A stretch of DNA of 64,000 nucleotides, taken from positions 69,864 to 133,863 of the forward strand of contig CAYLRY010000002.1 of assembly GCA_964386535.1 (NCBI GenBank). The letters run 5' to 3'. A model generated the notes under the pieces. It searched no databases. It had not been told where the DNA came from and saw nothing but the letters and a program-made list of their open reading frames with translations. Positions 42,641-51,500 of the stretch are shown piece by piece; the stretch's first letter is position 1; each line of letters begins with the position of its first letter. A program made the position numbers and the translations under genes. The DNA comes from CAYLRY01 sp964386535 (GTDB lineage Bacteria; Chloroflexota; Dehalococcoidia; Dehalococcoidales; UBA3254).

Positions 42641-43843
42641 TTAGATTACCCCTTCTGTTTTGAGCCTATCCAAATCAGTTTGTGAAAGAGCCAGTTCATT
42701 TGAATAAAACTCCAAATTATGTTGCCCCAATAAAGGTGCCGGCCTGGTATTCTGGCATGGCGATTCACTGAACTTATAGGGAGCGCCCGGATAAGAATAA
42801 GTACCCATAACCGGATGTTTTAATTGCGTAAAAAACCCCCTGGCAACCAGATGAGAATCCTGGTAGTTATCAGCAGGGGTATTAACCGGTGTGCAGGGAA
42901 TTCCTTTTGACTGGCATAATTCTGTGATTTCCTCTCTGGTGCGGCTCATAAAAAATTCATTTACATAAGGATCCAGTATGTCCACATTTTTTACGCGGAA
43001 CACGGCGTCATCCCAGGCCTGGTCCATAAAAATATCCGGATTGCCCAATAACTCCCTGAAACTCCTCCAGTGATTGACATAAAATACAAGGGGATGAACA
43101 TATCCGTCTTTGCAGGGATAAATGCGGGCGGGCGCTGCCGGGAACTGGCTGCCGGTACGTCCGCCTATTCCTGAAGTAACACTGTAACGCATGACAGCCT
43201 GGCTGAAGGAAGCCACTGTTTCATGGGCTGAAACATGCAAAAATTGGCCTCTACCGGTTTTTTTACGGAGGAATAATGCGCTTAAAATGCCGAAAGCCGT
43301 AATGATTGAGGTACCGTGAAAGGCCTGTTCACAGGGAGCTGTTACCGGAGCCTCGTCTGCCGCCCCGCTGGTAAACATTAAGCCACCGGTGGCAAAGCTG
43401 ACAATGTCTGGGGCTTTATAGTGACAATAAGGTCCACTCTGGCCAAAACCGGTTATTGAAGCAAAAATTAGCCCCGGGTTTTCCGGTTGAAGTGAATCAT
43501 AGTCCAGCTCCAGAGACTTCATTTTGCCTACCTCAAAGTCTTCTACTAATACATCCGTTCGTTTTATCATCCGCAAAAAGAGTTCTTTACCAGCAGGATG
43601 ACCAAGGTTCAGGGTAATGCCCCTTTTATTGGTATTGAAATGAAGAAAATGCAGGCTGTTTTCAGTCCCGGGTTGATCATGTTTGAAAGGTCCGATTGAT
43701 CTTGAATAACATCCCTGAGGTTTTTCTATTTTAACGACGTCAGCTCCGAGATCTGCCAGGAATTTTCCGGTAAATTCTCCCCTGTTTTCAGTCAGGTCTA
43801 AAACCCTAATTCCAAACAGTATCGCATTATGATAATCACTCAT
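42641..43843 (-). CDS. family III (CaiB/BaiF) CoA-transferase subunit lacking the catalytic Asp
   Basis: A 400-residue protein starting at ATG 43841-43843, with AGGAGG 12 nt upstream. The fold is clear from GIRVLDLTENRGEFTGKFLA, ADVVKIEKPQG and ITLNLGHPAGKELF. In the segment PCEQAFHGTSIITAFGIL the residue at the nucleophile position is Gln173 rather than Asp, assuming no shift by the neighbouring Glu. It is therefore probably a structural or substrate-binding subunit that pairs with the next gene (421 residues). Third-last block of the operon. Confidence 0.88.
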   Translation of the reverse strand: MSDYHNAILFGIRVLDLTENRGEFTGKFLADLGADVVKIEKPQGCYSRSIGPFKHDQPGTENSLHFLHFNTNKRGITLNLGHPAGKELFLRMIKRTDVLVEDFEVGKMKSLELDYDSLQPENPGLIFASITGFGQSGPYCHYKAPDIVSFATGGLMFTSGAADEAPVTAPCEQAFHGTSIITAFGILSALFLRKKTGRGQFLHVSAHETVASFSQAVMRYSVTSGIGGRTGSQFPAAPARIYPCKDGYVHPLVFYVNHWRSFRELLGNPDIFMDQAWDDAVFRVKNVDILDPYVNEFFMSRTREEITELCQSKGIPCTPVNTPADNYQDSHLVARGFFTQLKHPVMGTYSYPGAPYKFSESPCQNTRPAPLLGQHNLEFYSNELALSQTDLDRLKTEGVI

Positions 43844-43961
43844 TGTTTGCGGATTCCTCCTGACCATGACATTACATTTTGAGCGAGCGGTATATCCGGC
43901 TGTATACCGCATCGCTCAATTTATTATCTTTGAGAACAAGGGAGAAAGATAATACTGAGGG

Positions 43962-44747
43962 CTATTTCCCTTTCCACTGTGGTTTTCGCTTTTGGGCGAA
44001 GGCCGCAGTGCCTTCTTTGGCATCTTCAGAGGCGAAAACATTAGCACCAAAGCGGGTATTTAAAGCTTCTTTTAAGGGCATACCCATTGTTTTATATACG
44101 GTTTCCTTAATAGATTGTACAGCCAGGGGTGCGCTATCGGCGAATCTTTCAGCCATTTTAACAGCGGCAGACATCAATTCACCGGCAGGAACTACCTGGT
44201 TGACCAGTCCAATACGAAGAGCTTCCTGGGCTGTTATGAGGTCGCCCGAAAGCAGCATTTCAAGGGCAATACCCAGAGGTACAATACGTGGTAGTCTGAT
44301 GGTTCCCTTGCCACCGGGAACAATACCCCGTTTAGGCTCCATCAGTCCCATTCTGGCCCCTTCTGCAGCGATTCTGATATCGCAGGCCAACGCCAGTTCC
44401 AGTCCTCCGCCGATAGCTACCCCGTTGATGGCTGCTATGATGGGTTTCCAGATATCAATATTTCCAGCCATTAGGTCAGGAGGCTCCGGAGGTGGCACGG
44501 TGCCCTTGGGAGGCGGTCCACCGGCCAGCCTGGCTGCCATTTCCTTCAGGTCCATACCGGCGGAGAATGATTTCTCCCCTGCCCCGGTAATAATTAGCAC
44601 CCAGGAATCGATATCGTCTCTAAAATCGACATAGGCTTCACCCAGCTCTTTACGCATTACGGCGTTCATGGCATTCATGGCCTCGGGCCGGTTAAAAGTG
44701 ATGGTGGCGATATGGTTCTTCTTTTCGTATTTAATAGCCTCAGGCAT
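43962..44747 (-). CDS. enoyl-CoA hydratase
   Basis: A 261-residue crotonase-fold enzyme starting at ATG 44745-44747, with GAGGAGGG 5 nt upstream. GEKSFSAGMDLKEM is the oxyanion loop; NGVAIGGGLELALACD holds the first catalytic Glu and MGLMEPKRGIVPGGKG the second, so both hydratase residues are present. An insertion rich in proline (GGPPPKGTVPPPEPPD, about 80-96) is unusual and could shape the acyl pocket. It should hydrate the enoyl-CoA made by the dehydrogenase pair. It follows the DUF35 gene in the operon. Confidence 0.9.
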   Translation of the reverse strand: MPEAIKYEKKNHIATITFNRPEAMNAMNAVMRKELGEAYVDFRDDIDSWVLIITGAGEKSFSAGMDLKEMAARLAGGPPPKGTVPPPEPPDLMAGNIDIWKPIIAAINGVAIGGGLELALACDIRIAAEGARMGLMEPKRGIVPGGKGTIRLPRIVPLGIALEMLLSGDLITAQEALRIGLVNQVVPAGELMSAAVKMAERFADSAPLAVQSIKETVYKTMGMPLKEALNTRFGANVFASEDAKEGTAAFAQKRKPQWKGK

Positions 44748-44784
44748 TGGTACCCTCCTCTCAAAATAAATTTTCTTATTATTC

Positions 44785-45195
44785 CTAAACTGCGGGTTTA
44801 AATTTAGGCAGCGTGACTGCTTCCGTAACATCGTCATAAGCCAGAGTAACCTTCATACCGATCTTGACATCCTCTGGTTTGCATCCGATCACATTGCTGA
44901 TCATCCTAACACCTTCAGGAAGTTCAATATCAGCCATAACGTAAGGCACATCTGCCTCCCATTCAGGTCCCGGTGACCGCCGTACTATAATGTATGAATA
45001 GACCTCACCCTGACCGCTGACCTTTTCCCATTTCAAACTGGTAGAGAAACAGGAAGGGCAAATCGGTCCAGGCGGGTAATGAAAACTATGGCATTGATCG
45101 CATTTCTGCAATTGCATTTCGTGCCGGTGACAGCTATCCCAAAATTCCTTGGAATCAGCATCTACTATAGGTAAAGGTTTTTTATATTCAGTCAC
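44785..45195 (-). CDS. DUF35 zinc-ribbon/OB-fold protein, partner of the thiolase-like protein
   Basis: A 136-residue protein with a rubredoxin-like zinc ribbon (CDQCHSFHYPPGPICPSC, Cys residues in two CxxC pairs) and an OB fold (GQGEVYSYIIVRRSPG, PYVMADIELPEG). DUF35 proteins are always found with thiolase-like enzymes: with HMG-CoA synthase and thiolase in archaea, BbsA with BbsB in toluene degradation, and ChsH2 with Ltp2 in steroid degradation, where they bridge CoA intermediates. It lies 6 nt after the thiolase-like gene. Confidence 0.92.
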   Translation of the reverse strand: MTEYKKPLPIVDADSKEFWDSCHRHEMQLQKCDQCHSFHYPPGPICPSCFSTSLKWEKVSGQGEVYSYIIVRRSPGPEWEADVPYVMADIELPEGVRMISNVIGCKPEDVKIGMKVTLAYDDVTEAVTLPKFKPAV

Positions 45196-45201
45196 GTTAA
45201 A

Positions 45202-46362
45202 TTACCTCCTAAGAATAATTGTAGAATGTGTGCTAAAGCATCCGCCATTACCGCTTACAATAGCCACTTCTGCGTCTTTAACTTGTCTAATTCCACACTC
45301 ACCTCTAAGCTGGCGTACAGCTTCGGTGATGTGGTTCATGCCATCAATATGCCCTTGGGATAAAAGCCCACCATGAGTGTTGACGGGTAATTCACCGCCC
45401 AATTCGATACGACCATTCTCAACGAAGGGACCACCTTCGCCTTTTTTACAAAAACCATAATCTTCCAAGGTTACCAGTACTGTATAGGTAAAGCAATCAT
45501 AGATTTCGGCCACATCGATGTCTTTGGGCGTCATACCGGCCATTTTGTAAGCTATTTCAGACGATTCCTTGGCGCCTACTGTGGTCATACTGGGGGCCCA
45601 ACCAATGCAATAACCCGGATGACGGTTGCCCATCCCAGAGATATAAACCGGCTTTTTCTTCAGATTCCTTGCCCGCTCAGCCGAGGTTACGACTACTGCA
45701 GCGGCTCCGTCGGTAACCTGGCAAATGTCCAACAGCCGGAAAGGCTCGCAAAACATAGGTGAATTCATATAATCTTCCATAGTCATGGGTTTTCTCTGTT
45801 GGGCATTTTCATTCATGGACGCATGTTTGCGGCAGGCTATGGCGATGGCACCTAGTTGCTGGCTGGTGGTACCGTATTCATACATATGACGTTTACAGGC
45901 CAGCGAGTATCCATGCATGGGAGCCAGATAACCGAAAGGATGCTCAAATTCTCCATAACCTCCCCCCCACATCCGTCCTCTGGCCATCATAGCCTGAGGC
46001 GGTCTCCAGCTTCTGGATGATTCACCATAGACACATAGAACTGCATTGCATAGCCCGGCATTAATAGCCATGACTGCCAACTGAACGGTTGATACCGGTG
46101 TGGCTCCGCCCAGGTCAATATCCGTGGTATATTTCAAATTTAATCCCATCCTCTGACCGATCCAGTTGGTATACCACATGGCTGTGTTGTGATAAAGCTG
46201 TTGAGCCAGCAGACCGTCGATGTCATCTTTGGTTAAACCGGCATCCTCTATAGCTTTTTTAGAAGCTTCAACAATCAGACCATAATCAGTAACCCCTGGC
46301 ACTGTTCCAAACTTGGTATCACCTACCCCGACGATTGCACAAGTGTCCTTTAAGTTCGTCAT
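45202..46362 (-). CDS. thiolase-superfamily (lipid-transfer / aldolase-type) protein
   Basis: A 386-residue protein with the thiolase fold (KDTCAIVGVGDTKFGTVPG at the start, AEIYDCFTYTVLVTLEDYG, NTHGGLLSQGHIDGMNH with the conserved histidine). In the loop where thiolases hold the acyl-accepting Cys, it reads GGATPVSTVQLA (85-96), without cysteine. That is the pattern expected for SCP-x/Ltp2-like retro-aldolases rather than a true thiolase. It probably cleaves a beta-hydroxy- or beta-keto-acyl-CoA together with the DUF35 protein. First gene of the operon, with a strong promoter about 70 nt upstream. Confidence 0.88.
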   Translation of the reverse strand: MTNLKDTCAIVGVGDTKFGTVPGVTDYGLIVEASKKAIEDAGLTKDDIDGLLAQQLYHNTAMWYTNWIGQRMGLNLKYTTDIDLGGATPVSTVQLAVMAINAGLCNAVLCVYGESSRSWRPPQAMMARGRMWGGGYGEFEHPFGYLAPMHGYSLACKRHMYEYGTTSQQLGAIAIACRKHASMNENAQQRKPMTMEDYMNSPMFCEPFRLLDICQVTDGAAAVVVTSAERARNLKKKPVYISGMGNRHPGYCIGWAPSMTTVGAKESSEIAYKMAGMTPKDIDVAEIYDCFTYTVLVTLEDYGFCKKGEGGPFVENGRIELGGELPVNTHGGLLSQGHIDGMNHITEAVRQLRGECGIRQVKDAEVAIVSGNGGCFSTHSTIILRR

Positions 46363-46429
46363 TGATTATCCCCCTTGTATATTTAAGTAAATATTCCACA
46401 ATGCAGAATTCAAATTCTATTTTAGCTTA

Positions 46430-46457
46430 ATTATACCATTTTATTATTGACTGTCAA
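46430..46457 (-). promoter_or_regulatory. near-consensus promoter of the acyl-CoA operon
   Basis: On the minus strand, TTGACA (46457-46452), a 16-nt spacer and TATAAT (46435-46430). Both hexamers are perfect. It lies about 70 nt before the thiolase-like start and 60 nt after the IclR stop, so the operon has its own start even though the regulator gene points the same way. Confidence 0.8.
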
Positions 46458-46516
46458 CTTTACTGATTATAAACATATACAGGCGTTTACAGGCTGTTTT
46501 CGCCACTTTCCGGTCA

Positions 46517-47347
46517 TCAATCGGTTGGTAAAGTGTCAGCTAGTTGCCTGGAGATACGATTGGTACTTGTTACCAGTAATTCCAGAAATTGATTGATTTT
46601 GGGTTTAAGGCGATCGGTTGGCCCTATAATGCTGATGGAGGCAGGAAGGACATAATTATGTATGGGAGCCGCAATGCACATGGCTCCCATGACCACTTCA
46701 TCTGTGGTAATGCAATAGCCTTGCTGTCTTATTGTTTTAACCTGTTGAATAAGCTCTTCCATGCTGGTATTGGTGCGTTCGGTAATGGGTTCGAGCTGGA
46801 GGTTTTTTAAGGCGATTTTGAAATCCTTGTTACTCAAAAGAGACAGCAGCATTTTACCTCCGGCTCCGGCATAAAGCGGAGAGGCCAGGTCAGGTTCTGC
46901 CTCCACTACTCTGAGTTGATGCTTACTGGGGATCTCTCTAATACCGGTATATTTAAATCCCTGGAGAATACCAATGCAAATAGTTTCCCTGGTGATTTCG
47001 GATAAATAATCCATCTCTTTGTTTGCACAGGCAATCAAATATTCGTGGGTGATTAGCGGTCTGGAAACCAGTTTCGTGATAAGTTGCCCCAGGTAATATT
47101 CGCGGCTTACAGGGTCCTGTACAATCAGATTTGATTCTCCCAGAGCTTTAAGTAATCTATGGACCGTAGACTTGCTCAGTTTGCAGTATTCGGCAATTTC
47201 CGTGATCGAATTTAGGCCGTTACTGACACTAGCCAGAATGCTGGATGCCCTGAAAATGGATTTTACAGCCGAGGCTTTTTTCCCCTTTTTTAATGGTGAT
47301 TTTTCTTTGAAACGGTTAACTTTATTATCAATAACAGAGTTAGTCAT
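46517..47347 (-). CDS. IclR-family transcriptional regulator
   Basis: A 276-residue protein. The winged helix-turn-helix (AEYCKLSKSTVHRLLKALGE, about 68-87) follows a short N-terminal extension, and the C-terminal effector domain includes SPLYAGAGGKMLLSLLS and GYCITTDEVVMGAMCIAAP. IclR proteins sense small carbon compounds, often aromatic acids, and repress or activate adjacent catabolic genes. It lies directly upstream of the acyl-CoA operon on the same strand and is the obvious candidate to control it. Confidence 0.92.
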   Translation of the reverse strand: MTNSVIDNKVNRFKEKSPLKKGKKASAVKSIFRASSILASVSNGLNSITEIAEYCKLSKSTVHRLLKALGESNLIVQDPVSREYYLGQLITKLVSRPLITHEYLIACANKEMDYLSEITRETICIGILQGFKYTGIREIPSKHQLRVVEAEPDLASPLYAGAGGKMLLSLLSNKDFKIALKNLQLEPITERTNTSMEELIQQVKTIRQQGYCITTDEVVMGAMCIAAPIHNYVLPASISIIGPTDRLKPKINQFLELLVTSTNRISRQLADTLPTD

Positions 47348-47531
47348 TATTGCCAGTCTTGTCTTTTTGTCATGCAGGACTTTTCACCTGGAAATTCGCT
47401 ATGTGATAATAGATTTCAGGTTGTATACCCATGTTAACCGACAGAATATTCCTGTGTCAAGGTAATGAATAGATTTACCTAAAATCAAAAATAAAAAAAT
47501 CTCGGTGAAAAAAATAAGAATATTATTTCAC

Positions 47532-47560
47532 TTGACATCAGTCTTTGAGAAAGATATCTT
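47532..47560 (+). promoter_or_regulatory. promoter for the single-cupin gene
   Basis: TTGACA (47532-47537), a 17-nt spacer and TATCTT (47555-47560), 25 nt before the ATG at 47585 (ribosome site AAGGAG between). The region is divergent from the IclR gene. Confidence 0.65.
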
Positions 47561-47584
47561 GAGGTAAACATGCCAGGGTAATTA

Positions 47585-48016
47585 TTGAGAATAAATTCTG
47601 AAGGAGAGTGTTTTATGGCTGAAACTAAATGGGGTAAATGTTTAGTTACCTTACCTATTATGAAACGAGGTGAAACCGAACTGATGCATGTGGGAGCCAA
47701 GCAATTGAACGGATTTAATTGCAGCATTATTTATGCATATGCTTTTAAAACCGGAATTACAGGGATGTCTACCAAGCCGCATGTGCATGATTACGATGAG
47801 GCTATATATTTTATAGGATCTGATCCGCATAATTTCAGTGACCTGGGTGCAGAGGTAGAGTTCTCTATAGGCCCGGAAGGTGAAGAGGAAAAACATGTTT
47901 TTACAGTTCCTACTGCAGTGGTGATTCCCAAAGGCGTACCTCACTGTCCTATTGTGACCCGTAAACTGGAAAAACCTTATCTATGTATGGCTGTTTCTTT
48001 AACCGGAACTAGATGA
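47585..48016 (+). CDS. single-domain cupin
   Basis: A 143-residue cupin with metal ligands His56, His58, Glu62 (HVHDYDEA) and His110 (PKGVPHCP). It belongs to the same family as the double cupin at 15285-16148: shared SDLGAE and GPEGEEEKH blocks. AAGGAG lies 8 nt upstream and a good promoter precedes it. The position beside the IclR gene and acyl-CoA operon may link it to the same catabolic programme, but no reaction can be named. Confidence 0.8.
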   Translation: MRINSEGECFMAETKWGKCLVTLPIMKRGETELMHVGAKQLNGFNCSIIYAYAFKTGITGMSTKPHVHDYDEAIYFIGSDPHNFSDLGAEVEFSIGPEGEEEKHVFTVPTAVVIPKGVPHCPIVTRKLEKPYLCMAVSLTGTR

Positions 48017-48082
48017 TTGATGGAATTTAAGTTTATAATCTGTTTATAATTAAAACATAAGGTCTAGATCGCAGAGTGAGAA

Positions 48083-48301
48083 ATGCCCAGTAGAGAAGAT
48101 GAATTTTACTCCGGACGAAAAGAGGAGAAAGGACAACCTTTATGCCCTTTTTGCGGCAGCATTTATGTTTATCCAATTAAGAGAAAGCGGCTTTTCTTTT
48201 TTACCAGGATAGAAGCCTGGTCATGCGGCAACGAAAAGTGCCGCATGTACCGGCGGCGGTTCCCGGCACCAAGTTGGGGAGCGGGCAGCCGCCGCTTGTG
48301 A
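48083..48301 (+). CDS. small zinc-ribbon protein
   Basis: A 72-residue protein with two cysteine pairs: CPFC (about 21-24) and a second pair in SCGNEKC (about 48-53), a treble-clef or zinc-ribbon arrangement separated by a basic, aromatic segment (KRKRLFFFTRIEAW). The tail is arginine-rich. Nucleic-acid binding is plausible. The ribosome site is weak. Family not recognised. The next small membrane-protein gene starts 9 nt downstream. Confidence 0.5.
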   Translation: MPSREDEFYSGRKEEKGQPLCPFCGSIYVYPIKRKRLFFFTRIEAWSCGNEKCRMYRRRFPAPSWGAGSRRL

Positions 48302-48310
48302 CTTTATACA

Positions 48311-48517
48311 ATGCAGAAGTCGAGAATCAAAATAATACTGACCCTGATGATCATTGTGGCTATCATTATCGTCTCAATGGCAGTCTATATCTTTTCACAT
48401 TTTTCCTCTCTTGACCTTATCAGTAGTATTATCCTGATCATAGTTGCCATAGTGGGTATGATTATCATCATGGGCATCTTATTGCTATTTTACCGCAGTA
48501 ATAAAACTTACAAATAA
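48311..48517 (+). CDS. small membrane protein with two helices
   Basis: A 68-residue protein with two hydrophobic helices (about 8-29 and 36-60, rich in Ile/Leu/Met) joined by a short loop SHFSSLD and ending in a basic tail RSNKTYK. There is no recognisable family. It follows the zinc-ribbon gene closely and is followed by a strong terminator, which supports it being transcribed. Confidence 0.45.
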   Translation: MQKSRIKIILTLMIIVAIIIVSMAVYIFSHFSSLDLISSIILIIVAIVGMIIIMGILLLFYRSNKTYK

Positions 48518-48522
48518 ATGTT

Positions 48523-48560
48523 TCCCAAAACACTTCCCTTCAAAGGGAAGTGTTTTGGGA
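48523..48560. terminator. bidirectional terminator hairpin
   Basis: A perfect inverted repeat (18-nt arms 48523-48540 and 48543-48560, CCCAAAACACTTCCC and its complement) with a very short loop. It lies between the plus-strand small genes and the convergent alpha-2-macroglobulin gene, so it can serve both directions. Confidence 0.8.
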
Positions 48561-48573
48561 CCAAGGCTGAAAG

Positions 48574-51500
48574 TTAATCATCCAATATGGAGATATCCCG
48601 GCTCAATGATTCAGCGGCAAGCTCAGTCTGGTAATAGGAGTAAACCTGAGAAACCACACCTTTGGCTTTAACCGGGTATAAAGCCTGCACCTTGAAATCA
48701 AAGGACAGTTTATCTCCTTTAAGCATATTTTCAATATAGAAAATCACTTTTCTACCTGAAATGTCATAACGTTTGATCCGGGCTTCTTTGGATATTACCT
48801 TTTCGATCGATTCTTTCACCGGGGCGAAACCAGTAGGTATGGATATATCCAGCACCGTCATTCCGGCTTCCATAGCTATGGGCGGGTTAAAGGCAACCTG
48901 TACTGCTACTTTAACCATATCATTAACGGACACCTCGTCAGCATCGTAATCTACCGATATCTGTAAGATGTCCTTCGTGGTCTGTTCGGCATCCGGAAGG
49001 TTGTATCTGCGTACAATTTGACCGATCGCTTCTCCTTTGCCTCCGGCTCTCAGCGTGACACTGGCATTTACCGGTACTTCTACTATCTGTAAGACATCAT
49101 AGTTGCCGGAATTGATTTTTATCTCCTTCCCCGTCTTGCCGGATTGTATATTAATGGTAAGGTCCACCTCTGCTCTGGCGCTACCGGAGTATTGGGTAAG
49201 GGCCTGTAAAGCCATTACGGTATCCTGGGTGGAGCCATAACCGCCGTAGGCATTTCGTTTGGAAACCAGCCACTTAGCGGCTCTGCCGGCATTCAGATTA
49301 TCACCGTGGTTAACCAGCGCCAGGGCAGCATAGGCTGTAGCTTCAATATTAGAAGTTTGCGGCCGGCGCTGGACTGGCATCATTTTCAATCCAGGCTGGG
49401 ATGACTCGTTGGCAAGTGGAGTGGATTCATGGCTGCCCCAGAATAATCCGTTTTCGTCCTCTTTGGCGAGCTGCATCAATTTATCATGGGCTTCTCCGCT
49501 TTTAGTACTTTTTGCCAGTTCAAGTGCATAAGCCATTAAGGCTACAGTATACGGGTCGTCGGTTTGGCCCAACTGGCTCTCCAGGTAGCTGATCGATCTG
49601 GATAAGCCATTCTTTTCTCCAGCTTGTTGCAGGGCTATTGATACGAAAGCGGTCAGGGCAGTTTTCCCCTGAAGCCCTCCCAGCATTTCCTGATGATGTA
49701 CAAAACCTATTGAGTCAAATGAACCATCAGAATTCTGGTGGGATAGAATCCATGAACCGGCTTTGTTAAGGACTTCCTCGTCAATAAAGATCAGACCTCT
49801 GGCTTCTGAGAAGCATTTCAGTACAAAGGCGGTCAACCATAAGCTGCCTTCGTTATCACTCTGGCCGAAAGCGGAAAAACTACCGTCATTTCGCCGGTAA
49901 GTCAACTCTCTCTGGTAACCTGTCAGCATCAGTTTTTCAGCTTTAGCCATGATTTCAGGTTTTAATTGACCGCTTTGCTTCAGGTATTTGGTGATGTAAA
50001 CATCAGGAGCGAAGACTATCATGTTTTGCTCACCACAGCCAAAGGGCATTTGCAGCAGACTATCCAGACCGTCAATAGTCTGGGCCAGGTAACTGGAAGT
50101 AATGGCTACATATGCCCTTCCGGAACCCTCAACGGCTATTTCCGGTATGGCGGTAGAGTACTCTTTCAGCAGGTCCTTAGAGATAGATAGATTGTCAATG
50201 ATTTCTTTGGCTACACCTTCCGGCTCAATAATAATGTTCTTGATGACCGCATCAGCCGACTGAGGGCTGCGGGCAGTGATTTTAAGCTCTTTGGTGCCCA
50301 GTTGTTTGGGCCGGATTTTGAATTTAGCCGCCCCAATATCATTGGCTTTAATTTCTATACTTTGATCCGGGCTATCCAGCAAGTCAAACCAGGTTTCAGG
50401 CTGTATCTGTACCTGGACGATTTGAGGTTGGTCAAGGTAATTATAAACTGCGACCTTAACCGGGAACTCCTCTCCTCGTATGGCTGAGTATGGCAAATCA
50501 ATGCTCAGGAAGAAGGGCTGAAATACTTTAAGCTGGTTTTCCGATATACCCAGGCCTTTGTCCTTAGACAGAGCAACGGCTCTGAGCATCCAGGTGGTTA
50601 TGCTATCAGGTACCACCATATTTAACGTGGCTTTGCCTGCGGCGCTGGTCTTAACCGTTTCCCAAATCCAGGTTTCCGGGAAAAACTGGCGTACTCGCTG
50701 TACCTCAGCCAGTCCTGCTACGGTGGGTGATTGCACCATTATTGGGGCGGCAGCGGTAATAGTCGGGGCGGGCATGGCTGCTGGAACGGCCAAGTCTTTA
50801 GCACCCCCGATAGCCTGCTCCAGACCGAATGCATGTCTCAGGTTTTGCAGCCCTTTATAAGACTTACCTTCCGGGATGGTATTGTTACTGAGTACCACTA
50901 CTCCGGCTTCTTTGAAGACCTCTCCGGCTCCGTGGTTGTTGATGCCTTCGTAGATATTCACCTCATGCAGTTCAGCCTGCGGGTTCATATACAATTTCTC
51001 AAGCTCATCGAAGACCTGCTGTAGATTCATACGGTTTTCCGCCAGGATATAGACTGATTTATCCACGGCGGCCAGGCCGACCTCAGCCTGTCCCTCGGTC
51101 TGGATGTTGATATCAATTTTATCTCCTGGTCCGGCTTCGGCAGTGGAAAGCTCCAGGTTCACGTTTTGCGGATATTGTGCGGTTACCTTAAAAGGTAAAT
51201 AGTCAGCCGCCACCTCAGCATTGGGTAATATTTGATAGACCAGCAACCTGGAAGACGGAGCCATGGCAGGAGTGGTCTGGATGGTTATTTCGCTTCCCTG
51301 AGTGTAATTTGAAAAGATCATTGATCCGTGCGAAATTACCTCGTAATAGAAATTGGCCGCTTCTTTGGAAGAATAGACCCAGAATTTTATGTTTTCTCCC
51401 ACCTGGGGCGTCCCTTCACTGGTCTGTTCCAGATGTATGAAGTTGCCGGAGGGTGAATAGATTGCTTCAATAGTTTTAGTCGTGCGGGCACTCTGGCTGG

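Noticed and set aside
38878..46362. Operon as a complete benzylsuccinate (toluene) pathway
   Set aside because: No hydroxyacyl-CoA dehydrogenase pair and no benzylsuccinate synthase are present, and the thiolase-like protein lacks the catalytic Cys.
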